Positions 17,875-26,239 are shown, counted from the first letter of the stretch. The stretch is DNA of 64,000 nt from Kribbella monticola (GCF_003261635.1 NZ_QFXK01000034.1:186001-250000); one strand, 5' to 3'. Translations and numbers: made by a program. Notes: generated by a model not told the origin, from the sequence alone.

Positions 17875-19802
17875 ACCACGGACAGCGGTAGCAGCTTCTT
17901 GCCGGTGGGGCCGATCTGGATCTCGGTGCCCATCTGCGGGCAGACGCCGCAGTCGAAGCACGGGGTCCAGCGGCAGTCCTCGACCTCGATCGCGCCGTCC
18001 TCCTCGAGGGCGTCCTGCCAGTCCTCCCAGAGCCACTCGCGGTCGAGGCCGGAGTCCAGGTGGTCCCAGGGCAGTACCTCGGCGTACTCGCGTTCGCGGG
18101 TGGTGTACCAGGCGAGGTCCACCGGCTCGTCGGCGAGTGCGGTGTCGGCGGCGGCGATCCAGCGCTCGTACGAGAAGTGCTCGCTCCAGCCGTCGAACCG
18201 GCCGCCGTCGCGCCAGACCCGCTCGATGATCCGGCCGACCCGGCGGTCACCGCGCGACAGCAGTCCCTCGATGATGCCCGGCTTGCCGTCGTGGTACCGG
18301 AAGCCGATCGCCTTGGCGTACTTCTTGTCCGAGCGGATCGCCGAGTTCAGCTTCGCCAGCCGCGCGTCGGTCTCCTCGACGCCGAGCTGCGAGGCCCACT
18401 GGAACGGCGTGTGCGGCTTCGGCACAAACCCGCCGATCGACACCGTGCAACGAATGTCGTTGCGCCCGGTCACCTCGCGGCCGGTCGCGATCACCCGCTT
18501 GGCCAGATCGGCGATCGCGAGCACGTCCTCGTCGGTCTCGGTCGGCAGCCCGCACATGAAGTACAGCTTCACCTGCCGCCAGCCGTGGCTGTACGCCGCC
18601 GCGACCGTGCGGATCAGGTCCTCCTCGCTGACCATCTTGTTGATCACCTTGCGCATCCGGTCCGAGCCTCCCTCGGGGGCGAACGTCAGACCGCTGCGCC
18701 GGCCGTTGCGGGAGAACTCGTTGGCCAGCGTGATGTTGAACGCGTCGACCCTTGTCGAAGGCAACGACAGCGACACGTTGCTGCCCTCGTACCGGTCGCC
18801 CAGGCCCTTGGCCACCTCGGCGATCTCACTGTGGTCGGCCGAGCTCAGGCTGAGCAGGCCGACCTCCTCGAAACCGGACTGCTTGAGACCGTTCTCGACC
18901 ATGTCGCCGATGGTGGTGATGCTGCGCTCGCGGACCGGCCGGGTGATCATCCCGGCCTGGCAGAACCGGCAGCCCCGGGTGCAGCCGCGGAAGATCTCCA
19001 CGGAGTACCGCTCGTGCACGGTCTCGGCCAGCGGCACCAGCGGCTTCTTCGGGTACGGCCAGGCGTCCAGGTCCATCACCGTGTGCTTGGCGGTCCGCCA
19101 CGGTACGCCGGGCTTGTTCGGCGCGACCCGCTTGATCCGGCCGTCCTCGAGGTAGTCGACGGTGAAGAACTTCGGGATGTAGACGCCGCCCGACTTCGCC
19201 AGCCGCAGCAGCACCTCGTCCCGGCCGCCCGGCTCGCCCTCTTCCTTCCATTCCCGGATCACCTCGGAGACCGCGAGCACGATCTCCTCGCCGTCACCGA
19301 GTACGGCCGCGTCGATGAAGTCCGCGATCGGCTCGGGGTTGAAGGCGCTGTGGCCGCCGACGAGCACGATCGGGTCCTCGTCGGTCCGGTCCACGGCGTA
19401 CAGCGGGATCCCGGCGAGATCGATCGCGTTGAGCATGTTGGTGTAGCCGAGCTCGGTCGACAACGACATCCCGAACACGTCGAACGCCCGGACCGGCCGG
19501 TGGCTGTCCAGCGTGAACTGCGGGATCTTGTGCTCCCGCATGACCGCTTCCATGTCCGGCCAGACGGCGTACGTGCGCTCGGCGAGCGTGTGCTCGCGCT
19601 CGTTCAGCACCTCGTACAGGATCTGGACGCCCTGGTTCGGCAGGCCGACCTCGTACGCGTCCGGGTACATGAGCGCCCAGCGGACACTGACCGAGTCCCA
19701 GTCCTTGCTGACCGAGTTGAGCTCACCCCCGACGTACTGGATGGGCTTCTGCACAGTGGGCAGCAGCGACTCCAGGCGGGGGAACAAGGACTCAACAGTC
19801 AT
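17871..19802 (-). CDS. TIGR03960 family radical SAM protein
   Basis: A 643-aa radical-SAM enzyme with a B12-binding-like N-terminal region (LMYPDAYEVGLPNQGVQILY) and the cluster motif CTRGCRFC in EIFRGCTRGCRFCQAGMITR. Further blocks are LTFAPEGGSDRMRKVINK and a C-terminal Cys set CRWTPCFDCGVCPQMG, a possible second metal site. The reaction is not established; the usual partner is a DUF2344 protein, here 8.8 kb away. GTG 19805 is an alternative start next to ATG 19802; GGAAG upstream serves either. Confidence 0.9.
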   Translation of the reverse strand: MTVESLFPRLESLLPTVQKPIQYVGGELNSVSKDWDSVSVRWALMYPDAYEVGLPNQGVQILYEVLNEREHTLAERTYAVWPDMEAVMREHKIPQFTLDSHRPVRAFDVFGMSLSTELGYTNMLNAIDLAGIPLYAVDRTDEDPIVLVGGHSAFNPEPIADFIDAAVLGDGEEIVLAVSEVIREWKEEGEPGGRDEVLLRLAKSGGVYIPKFFTVDYLEDGRIKRVAPNKPGVPWRTAKHTVMDLDAWPYPKKPLVPLAETVHERYSVEIFRGCTRGCRFCQAGMITRPVRERSITTIGDMVENGLKQSGFEEVGLLSLSSADHSEIAEVAKGLGDRYEGSNVSLSLPSTRVDAFNITLANEFSRNGRRSGLTFAPEGGSDRMRKVINKMVSEEDLIRTVAAAYSHGWRQVKLYFMCGLPTETDEDVLAIADLAKRVIATGREVTGRNDIRCTVSIGGFVPKPHTPFQWASQLGVEETDARLAKLNSAIRSDKKYAKAIGFRYHDGKPGIIEGLLSRGDRRVGRIIERVWRDGGRFDGWSEHFSYERWIAAADTALADEPVDLAWYTTREREYAEVLPWDHLDSGLDREWLWEDWQDALEEDGAIEVEDCRWTPCFDCGVCPQMGTEIQIGPTGKKLLPLSVV

Positions 19803-19898
19803 CACAGAACTTCCAGCTCGAGGTCAAAGCGCCTACCAGCCTAACTCCGCCCTCCCCTGCGCCCATCATTGCGGGGACGGCTCAATCTGCTCTCTCGG

Positions 19899-20657
19899 TC
19901 AGGTCAGGTGGGCGAGGAGAAGGGGGTTGATGAGGTCCGGGTGGCTGTAGGTGACCAGATGGGCGGCGTCCGGGATGATCTCGAGGTGGGCGCCGGGGAT
20001 CTGTGAGGCCAGCGGGACGACGGTTTCCGGTGGGATCGAGGTGTCGCCCTCGGCGGTGACCAGGAGGACGGGAGCGGTGATGTCGCCGAGCTTGTCGCGC
20101 AGGTCCATCGCGCCGAGTGCCTCGCAGCAGGCGGCGTAGCCCTCGTCGGAGGTGTTGAGAAGTTGCTGGCGGATCTGTTCGACCTCGTCGGCATGCGCAT
20201 CGGCGTACTCCGGCAGGAACCAGCGCTTCAGGGTCGCCTCGGTGATCGCCTTGGTGCCTTCGGCGCGAACCTGGGCCGCTCGGTCGGTCCACATCTGCGC
20301 GCCCGTCGCCGGGTACGCCGGTGGGCAGAACAGCGCGAACCGGCTGAACCGGTCGGGCGCGTTCTCGGCCAGCCAGAGCCCGACCGCGCCGCCGAGTGAG
20401 ATCCCGACGTACGCCGCCTGTTCCACCAGCAGCTCGTTCAGGAGCTCGACCACGTCACCGCCGAGGTCCTCAATCGAGTAAGGCCCAGGCGGCGCTTCGG
20501 AGCCGCCGTGGCCGCGATGGTCGAAGGCGATCACCCGGAACCGCTCCGACAGGGTCTCGAGTTGTGGCGCCCACATCGCCCGCGTCGCCCCGAGCGACGT
20601 ACCGAGCAGGACGACGGGCGCCTTCTCCGGTCCACTCACCTGATAGTCGAGTCGCAT
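19899..20657 (-). CDS. alpha/beta hydrolase (3-oxoadipate enol-lactonase-like)
   Basis: 252 aa from ATG 20657 (MRLDYQVSG). The fold is clear: VVLLGTSLGATRAMW, FDHRGHGGSE, nucleophile elbow GISLGG, acid strand PVLLVTAEGDTSIP and catalytic His in IPDAAHL. It resembles PcaD-type lactonases, but no other beta-ketoadipate gene is near, so the substrate is open. Divergent from the asparaginase with 36 bp between starts, so the two promoters must overlap. Confidence 0.85.
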   Translation of the reverse strand: MRLDYQVSGPEKAPVVLLGTSLGATRAMWAPQLETLSERFRVIAFDHRGHGGSEAPPGPYSIEDLGGDVVELLNELLVEQAAYVGISLGGAVGLWLAENAPDRFSRFALFCPPAYPATGAQMWTDRAAQVRAEGTKAITEATLKRWFLPEYADAHADEVEQIRQQLLNTSDEGYAACCEALGAMDLRDKLGDITAPVLLVTAEGDTSIPPETVVPLASQIPGAHLEIIPDAAHLVTYSHPDLINPLLLAHLT

Positions 20658-20693
20658 GATTCCTACCCTACGGACGTTGTTAGCCTGCGCCAC

Positions 20694-21659
20694 ATGAGCA
20701 ACGGTGTCCCCGGCCTGGATCAAGTCGTCGAGCTGGCCGAGGTGGTGCGGAACGGGTTCGTCGAGAGCCGGCACTTCGGGCTGGCGGTGGCGCTGGATCC
20801 GGACGGGACGCAGGTGTACGCCGCGGGACAGGTCGACGCGGTGGTGTTGCCTCGGTCAACAGCCAAGCCGCTGCAGGCGGTCGGGAGCATCGCGGCCGGG
20901 GCCGAGCTGGAGGACGAGGAGGCGGCGATCGCGGCCGGCAGCCATACGGGTGAGGATCTGCACGTCGCGCTGGTGGACCGGATGCTGGCGTCGGTCGGGC
21001 TGGGTCGCGATGCGCTGGGCTGCCCGCCGGACCGACCGGAGGACGAGCCGACCCGATTCCGTTTGATTGCCGAGGGCATCGAACCGGAAAGGGTCCGGAT
21101 GAACTGTTCGGGCAAACACGCTGCGATGCTGATGGCGACCGTTGCTATGGGCAATGATGTTTCGTCCTACCTGGATGCCGATTCTCCCGTGCAGCGGGTG
21201 ATCGCGGGTGAGATCGAACGCCTCACCGGCGCGTCAACGGGCATCGTCACCGTCGACGGTTGCGGCGCTCCCCTGCTCGGCATGCCACTCGACGGCCTGG
21301 CCCGAGCCTTCGGCCGCCTGGCGACAGCACCAGCCGGTACGCCGGACAACCGCGTGGCGACCGCGATGCGGCAGCACCCGTACCTCGTCGGCGGGCAAGG
21401 CCATCTGAACAGCGAGGTGATGCGCCTGCTCCCCGGCGTCATCGCGAAGGGTGGCGCCGAGGGTGTGATCGGTATGGCCGCGCCAGATGGGCACGCGGTC
21501 GCGGTGAAGGTGATCGACGGGAACCCGCGCGCCACCACCGCACTCGGCCTGACCCTCCTCGCCAAGTGCGGAGTCGACATCTCGGCAGCCGACTCCCTAC
21601 TGAGAGTGCCAGTCCTCGGCGGCGGCCGCCCAGTAGGCCAACTCGAACTAACGATCTAG
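20694..21659 (+). CDS. asparaginase (L-asparaginase II family)
   Basis: 321 aa of the PF06089 asparaginase family, probably hydrolysing asparagine to aspartate and ammonia in the cytoplasm. Family blocks include RNGFVESRHFG, PRSTAKPLQA, SHTGEDLH, NCSGKHAAML and DGCGAPLLGMPL. No signal peptide. ATG 20694 lies 7 nt after a TAGCCT box, consistent with a leaderless message; a longer open frame to 20508 would overlap the divergent gene and is rejected. Confidence 0.9.
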   Translation: MSNGVPGLDQVVELAEVVRNGFVESRHFGLAVALDPDGTQVYAAGQVDAVVLPRSTAKPLQAVGSIAAGAELEDEEAAIAAGSHTGEDLHVALVDRMLASVGLGRDALGCPPDRPEDEPTRFRLIAEGIEPERVRMNCSGKHAAMLMATVAMGNDVSSYLDADSPVQRVIAGEIERLTGASTGIVTVDGCGAPLLGMPLDGLARAFGRLATAPAGTPDNRVATAMRQHPYLVGGQGHLNSEVMRLLPGVIAKGGAEGVIGMAAPDGHAVAVKVIDGNPRATTALGLTLLAKCGVDISAADSLLRVPVLGGGRPVGQLELTI

Positions 21660-21675
21660 CTCAGCCTCGGCTTCA

Positions 21676-22074
21676 AGCGGCGGGCTTCGGCCGCGCGCCT
21701 CGGCTTCGGCCACGGGGCTCGGCGTCGGCTCCAGCGGCGGGCTTCGGCCGCGCGACTCGGCTTCGCCCACGGGGCTCGGCTTCGGCTCCAGCGGCAGGCT
21801 TCGGCTGCGCGACTCGGCTTCGCCCACGGGGCTCGGCTTCGGCTCCAGCGGCAGGCTTCGGCTGCGCGAATCGGCTTCGCCCGCAGGACTCGGCTTCGGC
21901 TCCAGCGGCAGGCTTCGGCTGCGCGAATCGGCTTCGACCGCAGGACTCGGCTTCGGCTCCAGCGGCAGGCTTCGGCCGCGCGAATCGGCTTCGACCGCAG
22001 GACTCGGCTTCGGCTCCAGCGGCAGGCTTCGGCCGCGCGACTCGGCTGCGGGGTTCGGCTGCGGCTTCGGCCTT
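21676..22074. repeat. 57-bp tandem repeat, about 7 copies
   Basis: Fills the 432-bp gap between two convergent genes; no gene seen in 21660-22091. The anchor AGCGGC recurs at 21676, 21733, 21790, 21847, 21904, 21961 and 22018, exactly 57 bp apart. Units contain GGCTTCGGCTCCAGCGGCAG and CGCGCGA(A/C)TCGGCTTCG and differ by a few bases. 57 is a multiple of 3, so open frames run through it (19-aa unit), but no start, ribosome-binding site or domain supports translation. Confidence 0.95.
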
Positions 22075-22091
22075 GGGGTTCGCCGGGTGAG

Positions 22092-22502
22092 CTAGCGGTA
22101 GAGGGCGAGGGCGCCGGTCAGCGAGTCGATCGTGGCGCGTGGGCCGTAGAGGGCGAGGCCTAGGTATTCGATGTCCTCCGCCTTCGTTCCGCTGATGGTG
22201 GCCGACATCTGGTCGTACGTGCGGGATTTCTGCGCGACCTGGTTCATGTCGTGAACCGTCACGCTGTCGCGGGCCGCCGCCTGGATCCGGAGCTCATGGA
22301 GTCGCTCGGCGGCTGCTCGCAGTACGGGGATCGGGTGGGCGCACATGCCGGTGTGGACGGCGCCGGAGCCGTCGACGGTATCCGCTCCGACAACCTCATC
22401 GTGATGGTGGCCGAGTGCGACGCCGAGCAGCGCGGCGGTGTTGAGTGCGACGCCGATCGGCGCCTCGTCGGCGATCACGACGACCATTTTGTTCGCCAGC
22501 AT
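22092..22502 (-). CDS. DUF2000 family protein
   Basis: 136 aa, MLANKMVVVIADEAPIGVALNTAALLGVALG, with GADTVDGSGAVH and DMNQVAQKSRTYD. The family has a PTH2-like fold and no settled function. A strong ribosome-binding site (AAGGAGAG) precedes ATG 22502. Divergent from an Lrp/AsnC regulator with a 105-bp shared control region, so it is the likely target of that regulator. Confidence 0.85.
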   Translation of the reverse strand: MLANKMVVVIADEAPIGVALNTAALLGVALGHHHDEVVGADTVDGSGAVHTGMCAHPIPVLRAAAERLHELRIQAAARDSVTVHDMNQVAQKSRTYDQMSATISGTKAEDIEYLGLALYGPRATIDSLTGALALYR

Positions 22503-22556
22503 TTCTCTCCTTGAGTGCACGGTTTGACGTGGTGAAGAGTAGGCAAATGCGCGGCT

Positions 22557-22583
22557 GAAATTCTTGGGCGCCGAACGAAATTC
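22557..22583. promoter_or_regulatory. candidate Lrp/AsnC operator (direct repeats GAAATTC)
   Basis: GAAATTC occurs at 22557-22563 and 22577-22583, exactly 20 bp apart (two helical turns), in the control region between the divergent DUF2000 and Lrp genes and 24 bp ahead of the Lrp start. AT-rich half-sites at this spacing would suit an Lrp-type octamer. Inference from position and periodicity only. Confidence 0.5.
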
Positions 22584-22607
22584 GGCCGCTGTGCCAAACT
22601 GGCGGAT

Positions 22608-23066
22608 ATGGACGAACTTGATACGGCGCTGCTGCGGCTCCTGCAGAACGACGCGCGCCGCACCAACCGCGAGATGGCGGCCGAGCTCGGCATCGCGCCG
22701 TCGACCTGCCTGGAACGGATCCGAGGGCTGCGCGACCGGGGCGTGATCAGCGGGTATCACGCCGAGGTCGACCTGCAGGCGATCGACCGGTCGACCCAGG
22801 CGATCATTTCGATCAAGCTCCGCCCGCAGGCGATGGCAGTCGCCACGACCTTCCAGGACTACGTGCAGAGCCTGCCGCAGACACTCGCGATGTTCATGGT
22901 CTCGGGCGCCTCCGACTTCCTCGCGCACGTCGCCGTCAAGGACACGGCCGCCCTCCGCGATTTCGTCCTCGACCTGGCGAAGCGCCAAGAGATCGGCGAC
23001 ATCCGCAGCTCAGTCGTCTTCGAACACCACCGCCGCACCACGGTCATGCCCCTCCCCGACCGCTGA
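22608..23066 (+). CDS. Lrp/AsnC family transcriptional regulator
   Basis: 152 aa with an N-terminal winged helix (MDELDTALLRLLQNDARRTNREMAAELGIAPST cut here by length; recognition part STCLERIRGLRDRGVISGY) and a C-terminal RAM/ACT-like ligand domain (VSGASDFLAHVAVKDTAALR). Members form octamers responding to amino acids. Divergent from the DUF2000 gene, its likely target; the ligand is unknown. Confidence 0.92.
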   Translation: MDELDTALLRLLQNDARRTNREMAAELGIAPSTCLERIRGLRDRGVISGYHAEVDLQAIDRSTQAIISIKLRPQAMAVATTFQDYVQSLPQTLAMFMVSGASDFLAHVAVKDTAALRDFVLDLAKRQEIGDIRSSVVFEHHRRTTVMPLPDR

Positions 23067-23084
23067 CAGCTCCTCCAACCTCGC

Positions 23085-23838
23085 CACCACCCGCACGCCG
23101 ACAGCTTCCGCCGGGTCGCCCACGGCGCCGACAACTTCTCCGGATTCGCCGGCCCCGTACGCCGAGCGCTTCTCCGAGTTCGCCACAACCCGCACGCCGA
23201 GCGCTTCCCCCAACTCGCCACTACCCGTACGCCGACAGCTTCCTCCGGTTCGCCCCACAGCGCGACAACTTTCTCCGGATTCGCCGGCCCCATACGCCGA
23301 GCGCTTCTCCGAGTTCGCCACAACCCGCACGCCGAGCGCTTCCCCCAATTCGCCACTACCCGTGCGCCGAGCGCTTCTCCGAGCTCGCACTGCCCCCAGC
23401 ACCAAGAGCTTCGCCAGACTCGCCACGACCCCAGCGCCGACAGCTCCGCGACCACCCAGCGCAGAGAGCTTCACCGGGTTCCACAACCCGCACACCGAGC
23501 GCTTCTCGAGCTCGCACTGCCCCTAGCGCCGACAGCTTCGCCAGACTCGCCACCACCCCAGCGCCGACAGCTTCGCGACTACCCAGCGCCCAGAGCTTCA
23601 CCGTGCTCGCACTGCCGCCAGCGCCGAGAGCTTCGCCAGGATCGCCACGACCCCAGCGCTGACAGCTTCGTGACTACCCAGCGCCCAGAGCTTCACCGGG
23701 TTCGCCACAACCCGCACACCGAGCGCTTCTCCGAACTCGCCACAACCCGCACGCCGACCGCTTCTCCGAGCTCGCACTACCCCCAGCACCAACAGCTTCG
23801 CCAGACTCGCCACGACCCCAGCGCCGACAGCTTTGCGA
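23085..23838. repeat. degenerate array derived from the 3' end of the ECF41 sigma gene
   Basis: About 23 imperfect copies of a roughly 33-nt unit (GCCGA(C/G)(A/C)GCTTC.. then TTCGCCAC(A/G)ACCCGCAC) fill the whole 772-bp gap between the Lrp gene and the sigma gene; no gene seen. Read on the minus strand, copies encode versions of the sigma C-terminus: 23676-23720 gives GVRVVANPVKLWALG against GVRVVANPDKLSALG at 23842-23886, 13 of 15 residues and about 70% of bases. Others read GVRVVANSEKRSAYG and AGVVASLAKLSALG. The array abuts the sigma stop codon. Confidence 0.85.
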
Positions 23839-24708
23839 CTAGCCGAGCGCTGACAGCTTGTCTGGGTTTGCCACGACTCGTACGCCGGTCACCTGGCCGG
23901 CCTCGATCTGCAGGGTCAGGAGGTGGCGCGTGCGGTCGAGTTGCAGGTAGATGGCCGGGCCGGTGATCAGGTCGACCGGCTTTTGGATGAACCGGGTGCG
24001 CCGGGAGTACACGTGGGTGAAGTAGTGCGCCACCTTTTCGCTGCCGTGGATCGGCTTGCGAGCCGTCGGTGCCTTGCCGCCACCGTCGCTCCAGGCGGTG
24101 ACGTCGTCGCGCAGCATCGCTTGCAGTCTGGGCAAATCACCTTCGCGGGCAGCAGCAACGAAGTCTTCGAGCAATCGCTGCTGCTCGGCTCTGGTCGGCT
24201 CAAAGCGCGACCGGCCCTTCTCCAGGGCAGCCGCAGCCCGTTTGTGGAGCTGCCTGCAGTCCTCTGCGGTTCTGCCCAGGATGCCGGCGATCTCGTCGTA
24301 CGGGAGGACGAAGGCCGTTCGTAGTACGTAGACAGCGCGCTGCGGCGGGGTGAGCTGTTCCATCAGGTGAAGCATCGCCATGGAGAGGTCTGACTCGACT
24401 GCACTGTGTGGATCCGACAGCGCCGGCTCGGGGAGCCAGTCACCGGCGTAGCTCTCGCGGCGAGCCTGTCGAGCGCGCAGTGAGTCGACAGCGAGCCGCG
24501 TCACCACCCTGGTGAGGTAGCGACGCGGCTCGGCCACGCTGTCGTGGTCGACGCCGGACCAACGGACATATGCCTCCTGCAGCACGTCCTCCGCGTCGTG
24601 CCAGCTCCCCAGCATCCGGTACGCCAGTCCCGCCAGGAACTGCCGGTGCTGAACGAACTCGTCGACGCTCAGGCCGGTACCCGGCACGCGACCATCATCC
24701 TGTTCCAC
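23839..24708 (-). CDS. ECF41-type RNA polymerase sigma factor
   Basis: 289 aa. Sigma region 2 is FLAGLAYRMLGSWHDAEDVLQEAYVRW (shown here as FLAGLAYRMLGSWHDAEDVL), the linker holds WLPEP, and region 4 is LTPPQRAVYVLR to EIAGILGRTAEDCRQLHKRA. A SnoaL-like C-terminal domain ends in NPDKL. WLPEP plus NPDKL mark ECF41, in which the C-terminal domain replaces an anti-sigma factor. GTG 24708 overlaps the AhpD-like gene by 40 nt; GTG 24687 is an alternative. The partner gene upstream has an ECF41-type promoter, predicting autoregulation. Confidence 0.93.
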   Translation of the reverse strand: MEQDDGRVPGTGLSVDEFVQHRQFLAGLAYRMLGSWHDAEDVLQEAYVRWSGVDHDSVAEPRRYLTRVVTRLAVDSLRARQARRESYAGDWLPEPALSDPHSAVESDLSMAMLHLMEQLTPPQRAVYVLRTAFVLPYDEIAGILGRTAEDCRQLHKRAAAALEKGRSRFEPTRAEQQRLLEDFVAAAREGDLPRLQAMLRDDVTAWSDGGGKAPTARKPIHGSEKVAHYFTHVYSRRTRFIQKPVDLITGPAIYLQLDRTRHLLTLQIEAGQVTGVRVVANPDKLSALG

Positions 24709-25100
24709 ACGTTGATGGTCGCAATCGCGAGGAGCAAGTCGGCCGTCCCCTCCTCGCCCCAGTGCTTCACCGCGTCGTCCCAGACATCATCCGGTACGCC
24801 GTGCTCGCCCAGGGTGGTCACCGCATCGGTCAGCGCGAGTGCGGCCCGCTCCCGCTCGTCGTAGAACGTCGACTCGTACCAGGCAGCGAGGCCTGTGAGC
24901 CGGCGCGCGGTCTCACCCCGCTTGAGCGCCTGCTCGGTGTGCATGTCGATGCAGTAGGCGCAGCCGTTCGTCATGGACGCCCGGATCTTCACCAATTTCA
25001 GTACGGTCGGATCGACCTTCGCCGACGTGTACTTCTCCAGCCCCAGCACGGCCTGATACCCATCCGGCACCAACTCGGCCCACGAAATCCTCTTAGTCAT
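24669..25100 (-). CDS. carboxymuconolactone decarboxylase/AhpD-like protein
   Basis: 143 aa from ATG 25100 (MTKRISWAELVPDGY). The redox motif CAYCIDMH (C-x2-C with His) lies in SMTNGCAYCIDMHTEQALKR, the AhpD-type alkylhydroperoxidase signature. ECF41 sigma genes are typically next to such a gene, an oxidoreductase or an epimerase, and here the sigma gene overlaps its end. Probable role in redox detoxification under sigma control; the substrate is unknown. Confidence 0.9.
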   Translation of the reverse strand: MTKRISWAELVPDGYQAVLGLEKYTSAKVDPTVLKLVKIRASMTNGCAYCIDMHTEQALKRGETARRLTGLAAWYESTFYDERERAALALTDAVTTLGEHGVPDDVWDDAVKHWGEEGTADLLLAIATINVWNRMMVACRVPA

Positions 25101-25108
25101 GCCAACAC

Positions 25109-25136
25109 GACGGCCCACGCACTCGCCGGCGTGACA
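25109..25136 (-). promoter_or_regulatory. ECF41-type promoter (TGTCAC - 18 nt - CGTC)
   Basis: Read on the minus strand, TGTCAC (25136-25131) is followed after 18 nt by CGTC (25112-25109), 8 nt before the start codon of the AhpD-like gene. This matches the reported ECF41 consensus TGTCACA with CGTC at about this spacing. Transcription would start almost at the ATG and cover both the AhpD-like gene and the sigma gene. Confidence 0.8.
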
Positions 25137-25246
25137 CCCGGAGATGTGACCCCGCTCACGTTCGGCATGCCCATCGGCACCATTCTGCGGGGCTGCTCGC
25201 CACTGGTACGCCCGTCGGCGCCGCCGATCCGTCCCCGCTGCCACCG

Positions 25247-25445
25247 CTTCCGCGAGTCCGCGCTGTCGCCGTTCCCGCGAGTCCGCGCTGCCGCCGTTCC
25301 CGCGAGTCCGCGCTTCCACCGTTCCCGCGAGCCCGCGCTGCCGCGTTTCCGCGCTGCCGCCGCTAACGCGAGGCCGCGCTTCCGCGAGCCCGCGTTTCCG
25401 CGAGTCCGCGCTGCCACCGCTTCCGCGGTCCGGGCTGCCGGTGCT
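25247..25445. repeat. 25-bp tandem repeat array
   Basis: Lies between the ECF41 promoter and the lipoprotein gene; no gene seen in 25137-25477. Units TTCCCGCGAGTCCGCGCTGC + CGCCG start at 25272, 25297 and 25322, 25 bp apart; outer copies are degraded, with CGCGAG and CCGCGCT cores persisting to about 25445. Open frames here are Arg/Ala-rich and not credible. Confidence 0.85.
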
Positions 25446-25477
25446 TCCGCGGTTCTCTGCCAGTGTCCTGGGGTCGG

Positions 25478-26239
25478 TCAGGTGCCGCTCTTGGTGCCGA
25501 GGACCTTCTTGGCCTTGTCGACGGCGAGTTTCATGGCGCCGTCGAGCTCACCGGGCTGACCCGCATAGATGAAGACGGAGAGGATCACGTCATTCACCCC
25601 GGCGAGGGCCGCCGTGGCCTCACTCCCCTCCTGCGGTCCGCTGAGACCTGTCATCCGGAACGCGAACGGGCGCTCGCCGAGCTTAGGCGCGGAGATCTCC
25701 TCCACCCCCATCGACGACGTGCCCTGACCGGGAACCTTGAGCGTGACCTTCCGGCAGGAATTCACCGCAGCCCTGTACGCCGACTGCAGCGCGGCCACCT
25801 TCTTCGCCTCACCCATCGCGTCCAGACCGTAGTCGATGTCCGGCCCTTCCTGCCCGGCCGAGAACGAGCGGGAGACACTCACCGTCGAACCAGGCGCGGA
25901 GTCAGCGTTCAGGTACTGCACAAGCGTCTTGCACTTGGCGTCCTTGGACGAGAACGGCTTGACCCCAGCATCCGACGGATCTTCCGGCACGACCGACAAG
26001 CCGCTGGGCAGATCCGCGAGCACCAGCAGCGCCCTCGTCAACTGAGCTTTGGTCCGCTGCACCGGCTGGTCGCTGGTCGAGGGAGCGACGGTCGGCGTAC
26101 TCGAGACAACCGGCGTACTGGAAGTCGACACCGAGGGGGTTACCGAAGGCGCCGGCGTACCACTCTTCTTGTCGCCCCCACAGGAGACGAGCGAGAGAGT
26201 CATCACCGCAGCAAGCGACAACGAAACGATTTTCGACAT
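25478..26239 (-). CDS. predicted lipoprotein of unknown function
   Basis: 253 aa from ATG 26239, with a GGAGGG ribosome-binding site. A signal peptide with lipobox LVSC (MSKIVSLSLAAVMTLSLVSC) predicts lipid attachment outside the membrane. A Ser/Thr/Pro/Val-rich linker of about 45 residues follows, then a folded domain (RALLVLADLPSGLSVVPEDP to GELDGAMKLAVDKAKKVLG) with two cysteines that could pair. Resembles the many actinobacterial sensor-type lipoproteins; family not recognised. Confidence 0.8.
   Translation of the reverse strand: MSKIVSLSLAAVMTLSLVSCGGDKKSGTPAPSVTPSVSTSSTPVVSSTPTVAPSTSDQPVQRTKAQLTRALLVLADLPSGLSVVPEDPSDAGVKPFSSKDAKCKTLVQYLNADSAPGSTVSVSRSFSAGQEGPDIDYGLDAMGEAKKVAALQSAYRAAVNSCRKVTLKVPGQGTSSMGVEEISAPKLGERPFAFRMTGLSGPQEGSEATAALAGVNDVILSVFIYAGQPGELDGAMKLAVDKAKKVLGTKSGT

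Noticed and set aside
20508-20693. Longer asparaginase from an upstream start
   Set aside because: The extra residues overlap the divergent hydrolase gene and its promoter and do not match the family.
23010-23813. Small minus-strand proteins within the sigma-tail array
   Set aside because: They consist only of repeat units in shifting frames, with no ribosome-binding site.
21660-23838. CRISPR array in the repeat regions
   Set aside because: Units are contiguous tandem copies that vary along their length, with no constant repeats separated by unique spacers and no cas genes.
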